From Salinispora mooreana (GTDB taxonomy: Bacteria > Actinomycetota > Actinomycetes > Mycobacteriales > Micromonosporaceae), in the NCBI RefSeq assembly GCF_000379065.1, contig NZ_KB900614.1, forward strand, positions 3,938,133 through 4,002,132: a DNA stretch of 64,000 nt. Direction: 5' to 3'. The notes under the pieces were generated by a model, which saw only the letters and a program-made list of their open reading frames with translations, was not told the DNA's origin and ran no database searches. Position numbers and translations under genes: made by a program. Position 1 is the first letter of the stretch. Each line of letters begins with the position of its first letter. Positions 1-7,745 of this stretch are shown here, in pieces.

Positions 1-112
1 CACGGCAGCAGGCCAGAGCCGGGCACACACAAGCCCGCCGAACCTGGTCACGTGCACTTTCCACAAAATGCTTGTTTCGTAAATAACGTACTCAACAGAT
101 ATACCCCCAGCA

Positions 113-147
113 ATATTTTGTTGATCAACGACTGGTAAGATCGTCGG
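113..147 (+). promoter_or_regulatory. marR promoter with palindromic operator
   Basis: A -10-like TAAGAT lies at 136-141, exactly six bases before the GTG at 148, which is the geometry of a leaderless transcript. A perfect 10-bp palindrome GTTGATCAAC (120-129) sits just upstream of the -10 box, where a bound MarR dimer would block polymerase. Autorepression is inferred from this position and from the habits of the family. Confidence 0.55.
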
Positions 148-645
148 GTGGACCAGAATGTGTTCAACGACCCCCGGATCACCGCCGTCGGCCTACTCGT
201 CGAGGCGCACGCTGGACTGTCAGCCCGGTTCACCGCCCAGTTCGAGGAACACGGCCTCTCCCCGGTGGAGTTCGACGTACTCACCCGGCTCGCCCGCTCG
301 CCGGACTACCGGCTTCGGATGACCGACCTCGCTGCACAGACCTCCCTCTCCACCAGCGGGACGACCCGCGTGGTCGACCGAATGGAACGCGATGGGCTCC
401 TCGCCCGGCGCGCCTGCCCAGCCGACCGACGCAGCTCGTTCGCGGTGGCCACCGAATCCGGCCGTAAGCGGCTCGACGCCGTGCTCCCGGGTCACCTGCG
501 AATCATCGAGGAGTGGTTCACGGGGCAGCTCGACCCGGAGTCGCTGGCCCAGCTCCTCGATGGGCTACGTCGGGTACGAGATGCGGTCCACCCCGGCGCC
601 ACCGCCGGCGCCACCGGCCCGGAACCGGACCGGGGCAACGACTGA
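148..645 (+). CDS. MarR family transcriptional regulator
   Basis: This encodes a 165-residue winged-helix regulator of the MarR family, a dimer that normally represses its own gene and neighbours until it binds a ligand. Residues about 50-105 form the wHTH: an MTDLAAQTSLSTSGTTRVVD recognition region followed by the wing with its DRRSSF sequence. The length is typical of the family. The GTG start is chosen because a TAAGAT box lies six bases upstream, suggesting leaderless translation, and no Shine-Dalgarno sequence is visible. It converges on the large STAND regulator gene downstream, whose promoter carries half-sites resembling the marR palindrome. The ligand and full target set cannot be read from the sequence. 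Confidence 0.85.
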   Translation: MDQNVFNDPRITAVGLLVEAHAGLSARFTAQFEEHGLSPVEFDVLTRLARSPDYRLRMTDLAAQTSLSTSGTTRVVDRMERDGLLARRACPADRRSSFAVATESGRKRLDAVLPGHLRIIEEWFTGQLDPESLAQLLDGLRRVRDAVHPGATAGATGPEPDRGND

Positions 646-954
646 CAGAGATGATGGTCGTGGGTACCTCCCGCCGAGGTCTGACCCGACGACTGACACC
701 GCCGTGGGTGGCGCTGGCTTGGCCGAGTCGTCGCGAGCGGAGGACCGGCAGAAGGAGCGGCAGAACTGCTCGAGGGCCAGATTATTGTCGGGCAAATCGG
801 TCAGCCGACTTTTCCCCGCCAACTAAGCTCCGATCAACGGGGGATGCACCCGGGGGAGGGCGCGGGCGACGAGCGAGGGGTAACAGAGGGGGCTCTCGCT
901 CGCGCCACTCCCGGGACCTGTTCACCCGGCCCACCCGATCTCCGGTGCGACCCG
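646..954. other. Convergent intergenic region without a gene
   Basis: This 309-bp gap lies between the convergent marR and STAND regulator stops. I see no convincing gene. A weak inverted repeat, GAGCGAG with CTCGCTC separated by about 17 bases near 870-905, could fold into a terminator stem, but it has no T-run. Confidence 0.4.
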
Positions 955-3522
955 TCACGGCCGACGGGTAATCGCAGCCAAGGCCGCCACCTCCGGCGGC
1001 AGCAGGCGAATCCCACTGACCCGGCAGACCGCGTCCAGCCGATCCAGTACAGCCGGCTCCGCCGTGCTGGCGGCCAGCCCCACCAGCGCTTCCACCAGGT
1101 CACGGCGGTCCTGACTGTTGGCCCCCACCTCGGCAGCGACGGCGAACCACTCGGCCGCCAGCTCCCGATCGCCCCGGCGCAACGCCAGCGTTCCTTCGAT
1201 CAACCCACAGATCCCGTCCGCCGGCATCCAGCTCAGAGCCGCCGCCGGGCCCCCCGGTCGCAACTCGGCCAGCACCTCGGCCGCCTCCGTCACCCGGTCG
1301 GCCTGTGCCAGCGCCAGCCCGACCGTGCCCAGCACCCGACGGTGGTGCCCCGGGTCACCCAAGGCCGTCAACGCCGCCAACGTCCTCCGCCCCTGATCGA
1401 CGGCGATGTCGTACCGGCCCTCAAGGCGCGTGACCTCGGCCAGATTGGCCATCGCGAGTACGCGTAGCCGCCGCTCCCCACACTGGGCCGCCAGCCGATC
1501 GGCAGCCGCCAACCGGCGCCGGGCGGTGGCGAGGTCACCGACGCGGATCCCGTGCCAGGCCAGATTGTTCTGTGCCACCGTCATATCCCGGATCCGCCCG
1601 TGCCGGGTGGCCAGCGTCAGTACCGCCTCGACCTGCCCCCGCGCCTCATCGTGGTCGCCAGTGCCGGTGAACAACCTGCCCAGAACCGTACGGGCCTCCA
1701 GCTCACCAGCGACATCACCGGCCGACTGCAGCGCGGCGAGTGCCGCGCGGGCGGCCGGCAGCTCCTCAGCCCCCGCGCCGTGCTCCGCCGCCAGCCGAGC
1801 CACGCCCAGCAACGCCCACCCCCGCAGGACGGGGACTGCGTCAGCGGTACGGGGATCCGCCAGCAACCGGCGCAGCCACTGCCGGCCGGCGACATCCCGA
1901 CCCCGGAAGCGCCACCACCGGACGAGCCCGGCCGCCAGGCCCAGCGCGGTCACCGGTTCGTCAACAGCGGCATGCGCGAGTGCGGAGCTGATGTCCCCGC
2001 CTACGTCGTCCAGCCGGTGGACCGCTGCGGTCAGGTCCGCCCCGACCAGGTACGGGGCCGTCTCGGCGACCAGTCTGGCCATGACCCGGGCATGGTGACG
2101 CCGGGCCAGGGTGAGTTCCCCCGCGCCAGCGGCCTGCTCGACGGCGAACTCCCGAACGGCGTCGAGCAGCCGGAATCGGAACGATCCCACCCCCAGAATG
2201 CTGAGTAGGCCCAGTTCCCGGAGCCGGTCCAGCAGCACAACCGGGTCAACGACCAGCACCGGGTCCGCCGGTTCGGCACCAATTCCGAGCATCTCCTCGG
2301 CCAGCTTGATCGACCAGCGGTTACCGAAGATGGCGAGCCGCCGTAGGGCAGCCCGCTCCTGGGGTGTGAGCAGAAGATAGCTGGTCGCAACAGCGTCCCG
2401 TAGCGTCTCGACGACCGCCGCGGGCGATCGCTGTGCCGGGCCCGGATCGGCAGCGTTCCAGCCCGGCCGCTCCGCGGTGCCGGAGACGGTCGCCAGATCG
2501 AGAACCCGATCGCCATACCGGTCGAGCAACTCGTTGAGGTCGAGAAGGTGTCCCCGCGCCGCCATCAGCTCGATCGCCAGCGGAAGGCCACCGAGGCGCC
2601 GGACCAGCCGGGCCAGCGCCGGCAGCTCCTCCGTCCTCGGCGGGTTCGGTCGGACCAGCGCGAGCCGGGCGGTGAACAGCGCCACTGCCGGGTACCGGTC
2701 GAGGGCCGTTGGACCCGCCTCGTCGCGGTCCGGCGGTGGCGTCTCGAGCGGGGCTACGGGCCGGACCCGCTCACCGCGCAGCCCGACCGGATGCCGGCCG
2801 GTGACCAGCACACACAGGGACGGCACCATGGTCGCGAGCTGGTGCAGGGCCTCGGCGACCGGGCCGGGAGCCCGCTCCACCGCGTCCACGAGCAGCAGTG
2901 CCGGCTGACCCGCAAGGCGGGTGGCGAGCGCGGGGAGGCGAGCGGCCCCGAAGACCGCCGCGGAGGTGGCAAGCAGCTCCGCAACATCCGTTCCCTCGCC
3001 GGTCAGAACCCCGGCTACCCCACCCGGGAGGTGCTCGGCAGCCGTGTGGGCCACCGACAGCGCCAGCGCCGTCTTGCCAACGCCAGCCAACCCGACCAGG
3101 CTGACCAGCCGGACTGCCGGCTCCCCGGTGAGCATCCCGACCAGCTCGGCAACGTCACGCTCCCGACCGATCAGCTCGGGGGCCGGGGGCAGCGCGGTCG
3201 GCCGTACCATGCTGTCCGGGCCGAGGTAGAGCGGTGACTCGGACTCCGGGCACCGGGGCGTCGGCATGTGTCGGGCGGCGGCGAGGAAGGTGGACCGCGC
3301 TGCCCCGGCCAGCCCAAGGGCGGTCGCGAGCAGCTCGACGGTGGTCCGCTGCGGCCGCGACGAGCGGCCCCGCTCCACGTCCCGGACAGTCCGGACCCCG
3401 ACGCCAGCCCGATTCGCCAGGTCGGCCTGGGTCAGACCAGCGGCGAGCCGGTGTCCGCGGAGCAGGTCGGGCAGCCCCATCCGGCCGCCTGACCACCGCG
3501 AACGGTCATCCTCCGGGTTCAT
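955..3522 (-). CDS. XRE-HTH / STAND (NB-ARC) ATPase / TPR regulator
   Basis: This is an 855-residue multidomain regulator. Residues about 16-75 form an XRE-type helix-turn-helix (TQADLANRAGVGVRTVRDVE). A STAND/NB-ARC ATPase follows with Walker A GLAGVGKT at 144-151 and a downstream LLLVDAVE Walker B. The C-terminal half is Ala/Leu-rich helical repeats of TPR type. The architecture recalls AfsR/SARP-like and HTH-NTPase switch proteins, in which ligand or partner binding to the repeats drives ATP-dependent oligomerisation and DNA binding. The start is an ATG at 3522 with a TACCCT box eight bases upstream, so the mRNA may be almost leaderless; an internal ATG at residue 15 is the alternative. 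The target genes are unknown. Confidence 0.8.
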   Translation of the reverse strand: MNPEDDRSRWSGGRMGLPDLLRGHRLAAGLTQADLANRAGVGVRTVRDVERGRSSRPQRTTVELLATALGLAGAARSTFLAAARHMPTPRCPESESPLYLGPDSMVRPTALPPAPELIGRERDVAELVGMLTGEPAVRLVSLVGLAGVGKTALALSVAHTAAEHLPGGVAGVLTGEGTDVAELLATSAAVFGAARLPALATRLAGQPALLLVDAVERAPGPVAEALHQLATMVPSLCVLVTGRHPVGLRGERVRPVAPLETPPPDRDEAGPTALDRYPAVALFTARLALVRPNPPRTEELPALARLVRRLGGLPLAIELMAARGHLLDLNELLDRYGDRVLDLATVSGTAERPGWNAADPGPAQRSPAAVVETLRDAVATSYLLLTPQERAALRRLAIFGNRWSIKLAEEMLGIGAEPADPVLVVDPVVLLDRLRELGLLSILGVGSFRFRLLDAVREFAVEQAAGAGELTLARRHHARVMARLVAETAPYLVGADLTAAVHRLDDVGGDISSALAHAAVDEPVTALGLAAGLVRWWRFRGRDVAGRQWLRRLLADPRTADAVPVLRGWALLGVARLAAEHGAGAEELPAARAALAALQSAGDVAGELEARTVLGRLFTGTGDHDEARGQVEAVLTLATRHGRIRDMTVAQNNLAWHGIRVGDLATARRRLAAADRLAAQCGERRLRVLAMANLAEVTRLEGRYDIAVDQGRRTLAALTALGDPGHHRRVLGTVGLALAQADRVTEAAEVLAELRPGGPAAALSWMPADGICGLIEGTLALRRGDRELAAEWFAVAAEVGANSQDRRDLVEALVGLAASTAEPAVLDRLDAVCRVSGIRLLPPEVAALAAITRRP

Positions 3523-3530
3523 GGCCAGGA

Positions 3531-3558
3531 AGGGTACGGATCAACAATGATTATCAAC
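3531..3558 (-). promoter_or_regulatory. STAND-gene promoter with MarR-like half-sites
   Basis: On the minus strand a TACCCT -10 box (3536-3531) precedes the ATG by eight bases. Two direct GTTGAT half-sites (plus-strand ATCAAC at 3540-3545 and 3553-3558) lie 13 bp apart just upstream. GTTGAT is the half-site of the palindrome GTTGATCAAC in the marR promoter at 120-129, so shared control is plausible but inferred. Confidence 0.35.
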
Positions 3559-3646
3559 AGGTCATCGTCGCCCTACTGACGTGCCACTGCGGATACCCGA
3601 CAGCGATGCCGCCGGGCGGTTCCGGCGACAACGCGTCCCGTTCCGG

Positions 3647-4801
3647 CTACAACCCCAGCTCCCGAGCAATGATCATGCGTTGCACCTCGGAGGTACCCTC
3701 ACCAATTTCCAGAATCTTGGCGTCCCGCCAGAAGCGGGCCACAGGAAACTCGTTCATGAAACCGTATCCGCCGTGAATCTGGGTGGCGTCCCGGGCGTTG
3801 TCCACTGCGATGGTGCTGGCGTGCAGCTTGGCAATGGCTGCCTGACGCTTGAATGGTTCTCCGGCGAGCATTCGCGCCGCAGCGTCGTAGTACGCCAGCC
3901 GAGCGGTGTGCACCCTCAGCTCCATATCCGCAATCTTGAACTGAATTGCCTGGTTGGCCCCGATCGGACGGCCGAAGGCGTGCCGTTCCTTCGCGTACCG
4001 GACCGACTCGTCCACACAGCCCTGGGCCAGTCCGACGGCGAGCGCGGCGATCGCGATCCGCCCCTCGTCGAGAATCCGCAGGAACTGCGCGAAGCCTCGA
4101 CCTCGCTCGCCGAGTAGGTTCCCCGCCGGCACCCGGCAGTCATCGAAGGTCAGCTCGTGCGTGTCGGAGGCCGTCCAGCCCACCTTGGAGTATCCCGGCG
4201 CCACCGTGAAGCCCGGGGTCCCGGCCGGCACGATGATCGTGGACAGCTCCTTCGCACCGTCCGGCCTCATTCCGGTAACCGCCGCGACAGTGACCAGATC
4301 GGTGATGTCGGTCCCGGAGTTGGTGATGAACGCCTTCGACCCGTTAATCACCCACTCGTCCGTCGACTCATCGAGTACCGCCCGGGTCTGGGTCCCCCCG
4401 GCGTCCGAGCCGAAGCCCGGCTCGGTCAACCCGAACGCGGCCAGTGCCGTGCCGTTGAGCAGCCGCGGCAGCCACCGTGCCCGCTGCTCATCCGTGCCGA
4501 ACCGGTAGATGGGCATAGCGCCGAGCGAGACCGCCGCCTCGAGCGTGATCGCCACACTGGAGTCGATCCGGGCCAGCTCCTCCAGCGCGAGGCAGAGCGC
4601 GAAGTAGTCACCCCCCATTCCGCCGTGTTCCTCCGGAAAGGGGAGGCCGAACAGGCCCATCTTTCCCATCTGGCGAATGACGTCGTACGGGAAGGTGTGT
4701 CGCTCGTAGTGATCGGCGATGACCGGAGCGACCACCTCACGGGCGAAGTCGCGGACGCTGGTCCGCAGCGCCTCATGCTCCTCGCTGAGCCGAAAGTCCA
4801 T
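3647..4801 (-). CDS. Acyl-CoA dehydrogenase (AcdH-like)
   Basis: This is a 384-residue FAD-dependent acyl-CoA dehydrogenase of normal length, which oxidises short or branched acyl-CoAs to 2-enoyl-CoAs and passes electrons to ETF. The N-terminal helical domain, the FAD-binding FGLTEPGFGSDAGG stretch and the C-terminal IHGGYGF and GEGTSEVQR motifs are all visible. A glutamate sits in GEGTSEVQR, the usual catalytic-base position; true isovaleryl-CoA dehydrogenases have Gly/Ala there and use a different Glu. This favours an AcdH-type enzyme of broad branched-chain range. AGGAGG lies just upstream of the ATG. It is the last gene of the cluster, 57 bp after the carboxyltransferase gene. Confidence 0.9.
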   Translation of the reverse strand: MDFRLSEEHEALRTSVRDFAREVVAPVIADHYERHTFPYDVIRQMGKMGLFGLPFPEEHGGMGGDYFALCLALEELARIDSSVAITLEAAVSLGAMPIYRFGTDEQRARWLPRLLNGTALAAFGLTEPGFGSDAGGTQTRAVLDESTDEWVINGSKAFITNSGTDITDLVTVAAVTGMRPDGAKELSTIIVPAGTPGFTVAPGYSKVGWTASDTHELTFDDCRVPAGNLLGERGRGFAQFLRILDEGRIAIAALAVGLAQGCVDESVRYAKERHAFGRPIGANQAIQFKIADMELRVHTARLAYYDAAARMLAGEPFKRQAAIAKLHASTIAVDNARDATQIHGGYGFMNEFPVARFWRDAKILEIGEGTSEVQRMIIARELGL

Positions 4802-4858
4802 GGGTTCCTCCTGGTGGGGGATGGGCCACCGGGCGTTCGTGACGCCGGGGCGGCCGGG

Positions 4859-6391
4859 TCAGACAGGGGTGACGCCGTGCCGGCGAGTGGCGAAGTGGCG
4901 ATCCTTGCCGCGGGCGGCGGCAAACCGGCGAATCAGCTCACCTCGCAGCTCGGGTGGTTCCACGATCGCGTCAACCACCAGTTCGCTGGCGAGCCGGACG
5001 ATGTCGATGTCCTGCTCGTACTCCTCGCGCCGGGCAGCGACAAAGGCGGCCCGTTCGCTCTCGTCCCCGATGGCCGCGATCTTGTTGGCGTAGACCGCGT
5101 TCACCGCCGCCTCCGCACCCATCACGGCGATCTTCGCGGTCGGCAGGGCAATCGTGGCGTCCGGCTCGAAGCCGGGGCCGGCCATCGCATAGAGGCCAGC
5201 ACCGTAGGCCTTGCGCACCACCACGCAGATCTTGGGCACGGTCGCCTCGGAGATTGCAGTGATCATTTTGGCGCCATGCCGGATGATGCCCTGCTTCTCC
5301 ACCGCGCTGCCGACCATGAACCCGGGCACGTCGGAGAGGAACAGCAACGGCACGTTGAACGCATCACAAAGCTGCACGAACCGCGTCGCCTTGTCGGCCG
5401 AGTCAACGAAGAGCACGCCGCCCTTGAACATCGAGTTGTTGCCGACCACACCGACGACCTCGCCGTTGAGCCGACCGAAGCCGATGGTCAGCTCCTTGGC
5501 CCACAGCGCCTGGATCTCGAAGAAACTCCCCTGGTCGAGCAGCCCCTTCGCGTACCGACGCATGTCGAACGCCTGCCGCTCGCTGGCTGGTACCAGCGCC
5601 GCCAGATCGACCTTCGCCGGCGCTTCGACGGCCGGCGCCGGGGGCGGCTGCTGGGTCCAGTTTGTCGGCAGATACGACAGGTAGCGCCGTACGACGTCAA
5701 GTGCGTCGGCCTCACTCCGGCAGAGGAAGTGGCCGACGCCGGACTCGGCGCAGTGCACCCGGGCCCCGCCCATCGCCTCCAGCGTTGTCTGCTCTCCGGT
5801 GACCATCTCGACCATGCGGTCCGAGCCCAGGTACATGCTGGCGTTTCCCTCGACCATGGCGACCACGTCGCAGAAGGCCGGGATGTACGCCCCGCCAGCC
5901 GCGCTCGGTCCGAAGAGCGCACAGACCTGGGGGATCGAGCCAGACGCGCGGACCTGGTTCCAGAAGATCTTTCCGGCGCCCCGGCGGCCGGGGAACAGAT
6001 CCACCTGATCGGTGATCCGGGCACCGGCCGAGTCGACCAGGTAGACCATCGGAACCTTGGTCGCGTAGGCGCGCTCGATGATCCGAATGATCTTTTCGAC
6101 GGTTCGGGCTCCCCAGCTGCCAGCCTTGACCGTGGAGTCGTTGGCCATCACACAGACCGGGCGGCCGTCGATGGTGGCGGTTCCGGTAATCACGCCGTCG
6201 GCGGGCAACCCCTCGGCCAGCGCGTTGGCATAGAGCCCGTCCTCGACGAACGATCCCTCGTCAACCAGGAACGCGACCCGTTCCCGGGCGAAGAGCTTGC
6301 CCTTCGCCGCATTCGCCGCATGGTACTTGTCCGCGCCACCGGCCCGGGCCCGCTTGCGTAGCTGCTCCAGCGCCTCACCATCGAGCGTCAC
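4859..6391 (-). CDS. Acyl-CoA carboxylase carboxyltransferase (methylcrotonyl-CoA type)
   Basis: This encodes a biotin-dependent carboxyltransferase beta subunit of 510 residues, which transfers CO2 from carboxybiotin to an acyl-CoA. The crotonase-fold N and C halves are evident (GSFVEDGLYANALAEGLPAD and the GGAYIPAFCDVVAMVEG oxyanion region). Its position between HMG-CoA lyase and an acyl-CoA dehydrogenase points to 3-methylcrotonyl-CoA, that is, leucine breakdown. The GTG at 6391 is chosen because AGGAGG lies seven bases upstream; an ATG further upstream at 6433 has no such site. A strong palindrome overlaps its probable promoter. Substrate assignment comes from context; a propionyl-CoA preference is possible. 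Confidence 0.85.
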   Translation of the reverse strand: MTLDGEALEQLRKRARAGGADKYHAANAAKGKLFARERVAFLVDEGSFVEDGLYANALAEGLPADGVITGTATIDGRPVCVMANDSTVKAGSWGARTVEKIIRIIERAYATKVPMVYLVDSAGARITDQVDLFPGRRGAGKIFWNQVRASGSIPQVCALFGPSAAGGAYIPAFCDVVAMVEGNASMYLGSDRMVEMVTGEQTTLEAMGGARVHCAESGVGHFLCRSEADALDVVRRYLSYLPTNWTQQPPPAPAVEAPAKVDLAALVPASERQAFDMRRYAKGLLDQGSFFEIQALWAKELTIGFGRLNGEVVGVVGNNSMFKGGVLFVDSADKATRFVQLCDAFNVPLLFLSDVPGFMVGSAVEKQGIIRHGAKMITAISEATVPKICVVVRKAYGAGLYAMAGPGFEPDATIALPTAKIAVMGAEAAVNAVYANKIAAIGDESERAAFVAARREEYEQDIDIVRLASELVVDAIVEPPELRGELIRRFAAARGKDRHFATRRHGVTPV

Positions 6392-6451
6392 GCCGACTCC
6401 TCCTGTGCCCGCCGCTCCCGGTCCGGCGGGCACTCGCTCGCACCACCGAAC

Positions 6452-6475
6452 CTACCTGAACGATCGTTAGGGTAG
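6452..6475 (-). promoter_or_regulatory. Palindromic TetR-type operator over the carboxyltransferase promoter
   Basis: A 24-bp imperfect palindrome (10 of 12 positions symmetric) has the perfect core AACGATCGTT at 6459-6468 and CTACC/GGTAG ends. The right arm contains a minus-strand TACCCT -10 box (6474-6469), so binding would block transcription of the carboxyltransferase and dehydrogenase genes. The TetR regulator encoded at 9208-9828 is the obvious candidate ligand-responsive repressor. Confidence 0.6.
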
Positions 6476-6634
6476 CGCACAACGCCCACCAGCTGCCTGC
6501 CCGCACCGGGCGAATCCGGGCACTTATCCGGCTCCACGACAGCGACCACCGTGCGGCCGGGTTCGACCGCACGGTGGTGGGGACCAGCTCGGCGAGGGGC
6601 TGCCCGGCCGGGGGAACCAGCCAGGCGAGAGACG

Positions 6635-7555
6635 TCAGCCCGGCAGCGTAGACAGCCGGGTCCGTGGGCCAGCCCGGAGCACGCCGCTGGGCAGGGATCG
6701 GCCGACCAACTCCTCGGCCAGTTCGGCGACCTCGATCAGGGCGGCCAGGTCGATACCGGTGTCGATACCCATGTCGTGCAGCATGTGCACGGCCTCCTCG
6801 GTGGCCAGATTGCCGCTGGCCCCAGGCGCGTACGGGCAGCCACCCAGGCCACCGACGCTCGCGTCGAAATCGGTGATCCCCAGCTCGATGGCGGTCAACA
6901 GGTTCGCCAACGCGGTGCCACGGGTGTTGTGGAAGTGCAGCAGCACTGGTGCGTCTGCGTCGCGATCACGTAGGGCCGTCACCAGCTCACGGACCCGGCG
7001 GGGCGTCGCCATGCCGGTGGTGTCGCCGAACGCCACCCGGTCGGCGCCGTCGCGCAGCACCCGGTCCACGATGCCGGCCACCCGCCCGGGGTCAGTATCC
7101 CCCTCGTACGGGCAGCCGAAGCTGGTCGCGACGATAACCTCCACCCGGGCACCGGCGTTGTGCAGCAGCTCGACCAACTCAGCGATGTCGTCCAGCGACT
7201 CGTCGGTGGAGCGGTTGACGTTGCGCCGGTTGTGGGTGTCGCTGGCGGAGACCACCACCTCTATCTCGGTGAACCCGGCGGCCAACGCGCGGTGGGCACC
7301 CCGCGTGTTCGGCACCAGCGCCGAGTAACGCACTCCTTCGGTCCGCTCCGCCCGTCGCCACACCTCGTCGGCGTCGGCCATCTGCGGGATCGCCTTTGGG
7401 TGCACAAAGGACACCGCTTCAATCCGCTTCACCCCGGTCTGGGAGAGCGCATCGAGCAGTCGCACCTTCGCTTCGGTCGGAATCGGCTCCTCGTTCTGGA
7501 GCCCGTCGCGCGGCCCAACCTCTCGAATAGACACAAATCCCGGCATATTACCCAT
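6635..7555 (-). CDS. mvaB: Hydroxymethylglutaryl-CoA lyase
   Basis: This is an HMG-CoA lyase of about 306 residues, the TIM-barrel enzyme that splits 3-hydroxy-3-methylglutaryl-CoA into acetyl-CoA and acetoacetate in the last step of leucine catabolism. The EVGPRDGLQNE motif at the N-terminus holds the catalytic Arg-Asp, HFHNTRG carries metal ligands, and GGLGGCPYAPGASGN contains the essential cysteine loop. The ATG at 7555 has a GAGGTGG sequence just upstream; an ORF start 12 bases earlier and an ATG at 7546 are alternatives. It lies between the biotin carboxylase and carboxyltransferase genes on the same strand. No methylglutaconyl-CoA hydratase is present in the window. Confidence 0.92.
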   Translation of the reverse strand: MGNMPGFVSIREVGPRDGLQNEEPIPTEAKVRLLDALSQTGVKRIEAVSFVHPKAIPQMADADEVWRRAERTEGVRYSALVPNTRGAHRALAAGFTEIEVVVSASDTHNRRNVNRSTDESLDDIAELVELLHNAGARVEVIVATSFGCPYEGDTDPGRVAGIVDRVLRDGADRVAFGDTTGMATPRRVRELVTALRDRDADAPVLLHFHNTRGTALANLLTAIELGITDFDASVGGLGGCPYAPGASGNLATEEAVHMLHDMGIDTGIDLAALIEVAELAEELVGRSLPSGVLRAGPRTRLSTLPG

Positions 7556-7690
7556 GGGCCACCTCACTGTGACAGGCTCTGGTCCGACTCCCCCAGCATG
7601 TCACCCGCAGCCTCGGCTGAGTCGATCGCGTGATCATGACAGTTGGCGCAGTGCGGCGACCAACAACCCGACCGGGGATCAGCTCTCCCC

Positions 7691-7722
7691 GACCCCGGGG
7701 TCAGTACCTCGACCCCGGGGTC
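7691..7722. repeat. Twin 12-bp palindromes GACCCCGGGGTC
   Basis: Two perfect copies of GACCCCGGGGTC occur at 7691-7702 and 7711-7722, exactly 20 bp centre to centre, about two helical turns. A degenerate third copy follows near 7731. They lie in the 190-bp gap between the biotin carboxylase stop and mvaB, so they could be an operator for mvaB or RNA hairpins; the sequence does not decide. Confidence 0.55.
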
Positions 7723-7745
7723 AACCGCCCGACGCCGGGTCCGGG

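Noticed and set aside
4157..6361. Long plus-strand ORF of 734 codons opposite the acd/carboxyltransferase genes
   Set aside because: It is the antisense shadow of two real genes in GC-rich DNA and has no recognisable domain or start.
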